Shown here: one piece after another, positions 9,601 through 12,419 of the stretch
How the letters are laid out: each line of letters begins with the position of its first letter
How positions within the stretch are numbered: the first letter of the stretch is position 1
Assembly: GCA_000697335.1 (NCBI GenBank)
Contig: JNEM01015086.1
Span: 1 to 12,419 of the forward strand
Origin: Conidiobolus incongruus B7586
Lineage: Eukaryota > Entomophthoromycota > Entomophthoromycetes > Entomophthorales > Conidiobolaceae
DNA length: 12,419 nucleotides
Direction of reading: 5' to 3'
The notes under the pieces: generated by a model
The model's input: only the letters and a program-made list of their open reading frames with translations
Databases searched by the model: none
Told to the model about the DNA's origin: nothing
Position numbers and translations under genes: made by a program

Positions 9601-9660
9601 AATATAATTAAATTAAACAACCAATTTTAAAAAGTTAATTTTTTAATCAAAAAAACTAAT

Positions 9661-9661
9661 G

Positions 9662-9692
<31 letters not shown>
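9661..9692. repeat. TA dinucleotide microsatellite inside mariner copy 1
   Basis: An almost pure TA run with one G interruption lies in the untranslated 5' part of the element. Copy 2 has a related TA-rich run at about 11564-11600, so the repeat was probably present in the common ancestor and later changed length. Confidence 0.85.
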
Positions 9693-9766
9693 TAAAAATA
9701 TATAATTTCCTATTAACTTTATATATATTTATCTATTTTAAATTAATAATATGTTTGAAAAATCAG

Positions 9767-9804
9767 AAATTAAAAAATTTCCCATTATTTTAAATTCAAG
9801 GTAA
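9767..9804 (-). repeat. Mariner copy 1 terminal inverted repeat, transposase 5' end
   Basis: Read inward on the minus strand it begins TTACCTTGAATTTAAAATAA and continues through TGGGAAATTTTTT. It pairs with the 8477 end and also matches the start of copy 2 at 11452. The TA following it (9805-9806) is the second half of the target duplication. Confidence 0.82.
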
Positions 9805-11451
9805 TAATTAAAATTGTTATATATGAAAAGGGGGTAAAATATTACTATGTTTATAATTTAATAAGTTTGATTGAAATTAAATTAACAATATATTTGAATA
9901 TTTATATCCAATTCATTTAATATTTGAAGTTATAAGAGATAATAATATTGTCAAAAACTATTTGAATATTTAGAACTGAATATAATTTAGTTTAAATAAT
10001 ATAGTGTTTATATCAAGTTAAGAAGAATCCAATATTTATACCAAATTATTCACGAAAATATAATCAATTTTCTTAACATATATCAAACTCTATAAGTTTA
10101 TAGTGTCTGTTTTTTAATATAATTGCATAATATTCTTTATACTATTATTTATTAGTATCAATTACTCTCAGATCTTTTGATATTTAAATTGTGGCTTAAT
10201 AATTTGAAACTTATTAAACTCAAACACTATTATTAATTGTAGAATTTCTGCATAGGTCAGAATTCAATTCTGAAATAGCATTTTAATATTTAACAATTTG
10301 GTTATTTGACCTATATTGATAGTGAGTGTTCAATATGTAATGGTGATCTATTCTTTTTAATTCAGGTTTAATTTAATCACTAAATTAAAACTAATATTTG
10401 ATTTTTATTTCAGACACTTCTTGGTATTATTAAATTTCATATATATAAGTTTTCAATTATTTTTCACATTAGACTATATTATTTTACTCATTATCACAAT
10501 ATTATCTGTTTACATTAAAGATTCTATTATTGAAAATTCAAAATTTATGTTTTTTAATAATATTTACACATAGTATATAAAATGCTTTAAAAAAACTTTA
10601 AAAATTAGTGTTAACGTTTGAAATTGGTAAATTTAAAATTTGATTAATGTTATCAAAATACAAATATCATAATACTGTAATTATCAAATTAAAAATATTT
10701 CAGTTATATTTTATAATACATTATATATACAGATATAATCTTAATTAATTGTTAAGTTTAATTTATAATAAAATATTTTTATTCAAAAATAATAATCCTG
10801 ATTTAAGCTTTAAAAATAAAATACATTTTAGTATTATATATTAATATTAATCTCCTTTTCTTATTACAAGCTATTCTACATGAATTCGATGAAATTATGG
10901 GAAATTGTATATATAGCTCGCATTAATTGGCTTTGAATCAAATCTTACTATATAACAATTAAATAATTCTTTTGCATATTTTATGTCATCATTAAATTTT
11001 AATATAAATAAAAAACCTTGATAAAATTGGAAATAGTATGGATATGGAGTTATCGATATATATTTTTATTATTTATGTATTATTATGTTAATTTTTATGT
11101 ATATAATGCTCAAAAATTATTTAATTAATATAAAATAAATATTATTATTAATATTTGAAAACATATGATAAATTTATTTAGAAAATTGTTTAATATATTG
11201 AAATATATATTTTGATTTCAATAATAATAAATAACAACCTATATAACTTAAAGACAATTTATCCTAATTTTAAAAACAATTTGAATTAAAAATATTTTTC
11301 TTAAAACCAATATAAATTAAATATATAAAAGAGTATATTTCTTTGTAAATATAATATTAGGAATATTATAATAAAAAATAAAGAATTTATAATATAACAT
11401 ATAATATAAAATTATTAATTTTTGTAATTTTAATAATATTTTGTTAAATTA
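9805..11451. other. AT-rich stretch between two inverted mariner copies, nothing recognised
   Basis: About 1.65 kb between the inner ends of the two transposons. All frames are short and I see no protein motif, RNA or terminal repeat. Base composition is slightly less extreme than in the mariner copies, with scattered G/C. It could be old intergenic DNA or the core of an unrecognised decayed repeat. Confidence 0.5.
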
Positions 11452-12419
11452 TTACCATAGAATAAAAAAATGGGAAATTTTTTAATTTCTGATTTTTCAA
11501 ATTTATTATTAATTTCAAATAAAAAAATATATACAAAATAAATATGAAAATATATAGGTTTGAACTATATATATCAATATATATATATGTATATATATAA
11601 TATTATTTTTGATTAAACAAATAATTTTTATAATTTGTTATTTAATTTAATTATATTTAAATTAAATAATAATTATCAAAAGTTTTTTAATTTAATATTA
11701 ATAAAACTAAACCATAAACTTTGTAAATTATTCAAAAGTTACAAATAACTTTTGATAATAAAGTATTATCTAAATCAATAAATTAATTTAAAGCTAAAAA
11801 AGAAATCATTTAAAATTTGTTAAAATTTAGAAAATTAATTTTAACTATTATTCTCTATATTATTAATAAGATAAAAAAATATATCAAAATATATTTTTTA
11901 TTTTAGCTAAAGAATTATCAAAATATTTTAATATTAATTATATAAGTATTTAATATATATTAAAATTTGAACTAATATAATTCATTAAAATATAAGATAA
12001 ATATTTTATAATTAAGCTAAAGCTTAAAAAAATACTAGAGTAGTTATTGCTAAACAAAACTTACTAAGATATAGCTAGAAACTAAGGATTTTATAAAAAA
12101 TTATTATAATTTATGAATTTTGGATTTTTTTGTATAATTTTCTATCAAAACATAAATCAAATCAACCCCTTCTTTAAATTTTATTTAAATAAAAACTATA
12201 TTCATAAGTAAATATTAATTATTATAATAAATTATATTGTTATTGGCTATTTTTATTCAATTCCTAAAAAAAATTAATTAATAATAAGCTTTATATTGTT
12301 TTTTTAAATAAAATTATTTCTAATTAATATTTTCAATATAATTTAAGAAAACGTATTATTTTATATAATGAATATAAAATATATAAAATTAAAATTATAA
12401 AAAACTTTTTAATCAAAAA
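11452..12419 (+). mobile_element. Mariner-family DNA transposon, second copy, cut by window end
   Basis: Same family as the element at 8477-9804, in the opposite orientation. It begins TTACCATAG after a TA at 11450-11451, then AATGGGAAATTTTTT, with 11470-11501 identical to the inverted 9754-9785. Similarity to copy 1 continues to the last base of the window, which corresponds to about 8803 in copy 1, so roughly 330 more bases should lie beyond. Small insertions and deletions and many substitutions separate the copies, showing that neither is recent. Confidence 0.9.
11650..12419 (+). pseudogene. Decayed mariner transposase, partial (copy 2)
   Basis: Plus-strand relic of the same transposase, broken by many stops. 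At the first catalytic site it reads YEFWIFLYN (Tyr codon 12112-12114), keeping the W that copy 1 has lost, so the two copies point to an ancestral DEFWIFLYN. At the second site it has ILYNEYKIYK where copy 1 keeps ILHDNCKIHK, with Asn at 12367-12369 in place of the aspartate. The two sites are 85 codons apart, six fewer than in copy 1, so small deletions have occurred. The third catalytic site lies beyond the window. This copy cannot be active. Confidence 0.85.

Larger units (their letters stand above)
8477..9804 (-). mobile_element. Mariner-family DNA transposon, full length, decayed (copy 1)
   Basis: A complete mariner-like element of 1328 bases, the usual size for the family. It is flanked by TA at 8475-8476 and 9805-9806, the standard target duplication. 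Its terminal inverted repeats share the pattern TTACYYTG.ATTT..AATAATGGGAA followed by a T run. The minus strand carries a decayed transposase (separate entry) with the DD34D layout. Many in-frame stops and two lost catalytic aspartates make it immobile. A second copy of the same family lies inverted at 11452, with long stretches still clearly alignable and 32 identical bases at 9754-9785. The AT content exceeds that of the host genes by far, consistent with C-to-T mutation of a repeat. It is an old insertion, placed immediately upstream of ERG8. Confidence 0.93.

Noticed and set aside
9661-9692. TA run as a centromere or replication origin signal
   Set aside because: It lies inside the transposon, with a related run at the same place in the second copy, so it belongs to the element.
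8477-9804. Tc1-type (DD34E) transposon instead of mariner
   Set aside because: Spacing is the same, but CNY in place of CDY after the PDLNP-like block, the LKN.LTGK wording and the 1.33 kb length fit mariner; an Ile-Glu-Asn Tc1 signature is absent.

Overview
The window looks like a compact gene island set in extremely AT-rich, decayed DNA of a eukaryote, most likely a fungus. Two spliced genes with very short introns (47-57 bp) occupy about 5.1-8.3 kb and are clearly less AT-rich than the flanks. They encode a Rho-type guanine nucleotide exchange factor (plus strand) and phosphomevalonate kinase ERG8 (minus strand). Fungal placement rests on the fungal form of both proteins, the tiny introns (one with a perfect TACTAAC branch site), and a C-to-T decay pattern in the flanks that resembles repeat-induced point mutation (RIP). 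The exact phylum cannot be read from the sequence.

Left flank (1-5079): no intact gene. Between about 1.3 and 3.1 kb the plus strand holds a decayed SNF2-type helicase, recognisable by a damaged Walker A region, a degenerate motif III region and good motifs V and VI. The rest is AT-rich DNA with a small group of imperfect palindromes near 4.1-4.5 kb.

Gene island (5080-8298): the RhoGEF and ERG8 converge. Their stop codons are only 23 bp apart, and both strands carry AATAAA-like hexamers in that gap, so the two transcripts almost certainly overlap at their 3' ends. ERG8 makes mevalonate 5-diphosphate for sterol and isoprenoid synthesis. The RhoGEF would activate a Rho GTPase controlling wall or polarity. 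Nothing indicates a functional link between them.

Right flank (8299-12419): a complete but dead mariner element (8477-9804, 1328 bp, TA on both sides, terminal inverted repeats, DD34D-type transposase relic on the minus strand), then about 1.65 kb of anonymous AT-rich DNA, then a second mariner copy of the same family in the opposite orientation (from 11452) that runs off the end of the window. The two copies form a long imperfect inverted repeat. Both have lost catalytic aspartates. In copy 1 the two lost residues fit CpA-to-TpA changes, as expected of RIP.

I found no RNA gene, CRISPR array or clearly novel system. The most notable points are the mariner pair, the helicase relic, the short RhoGEF with no visible citron domain, and the tail-to-tail gene pair.
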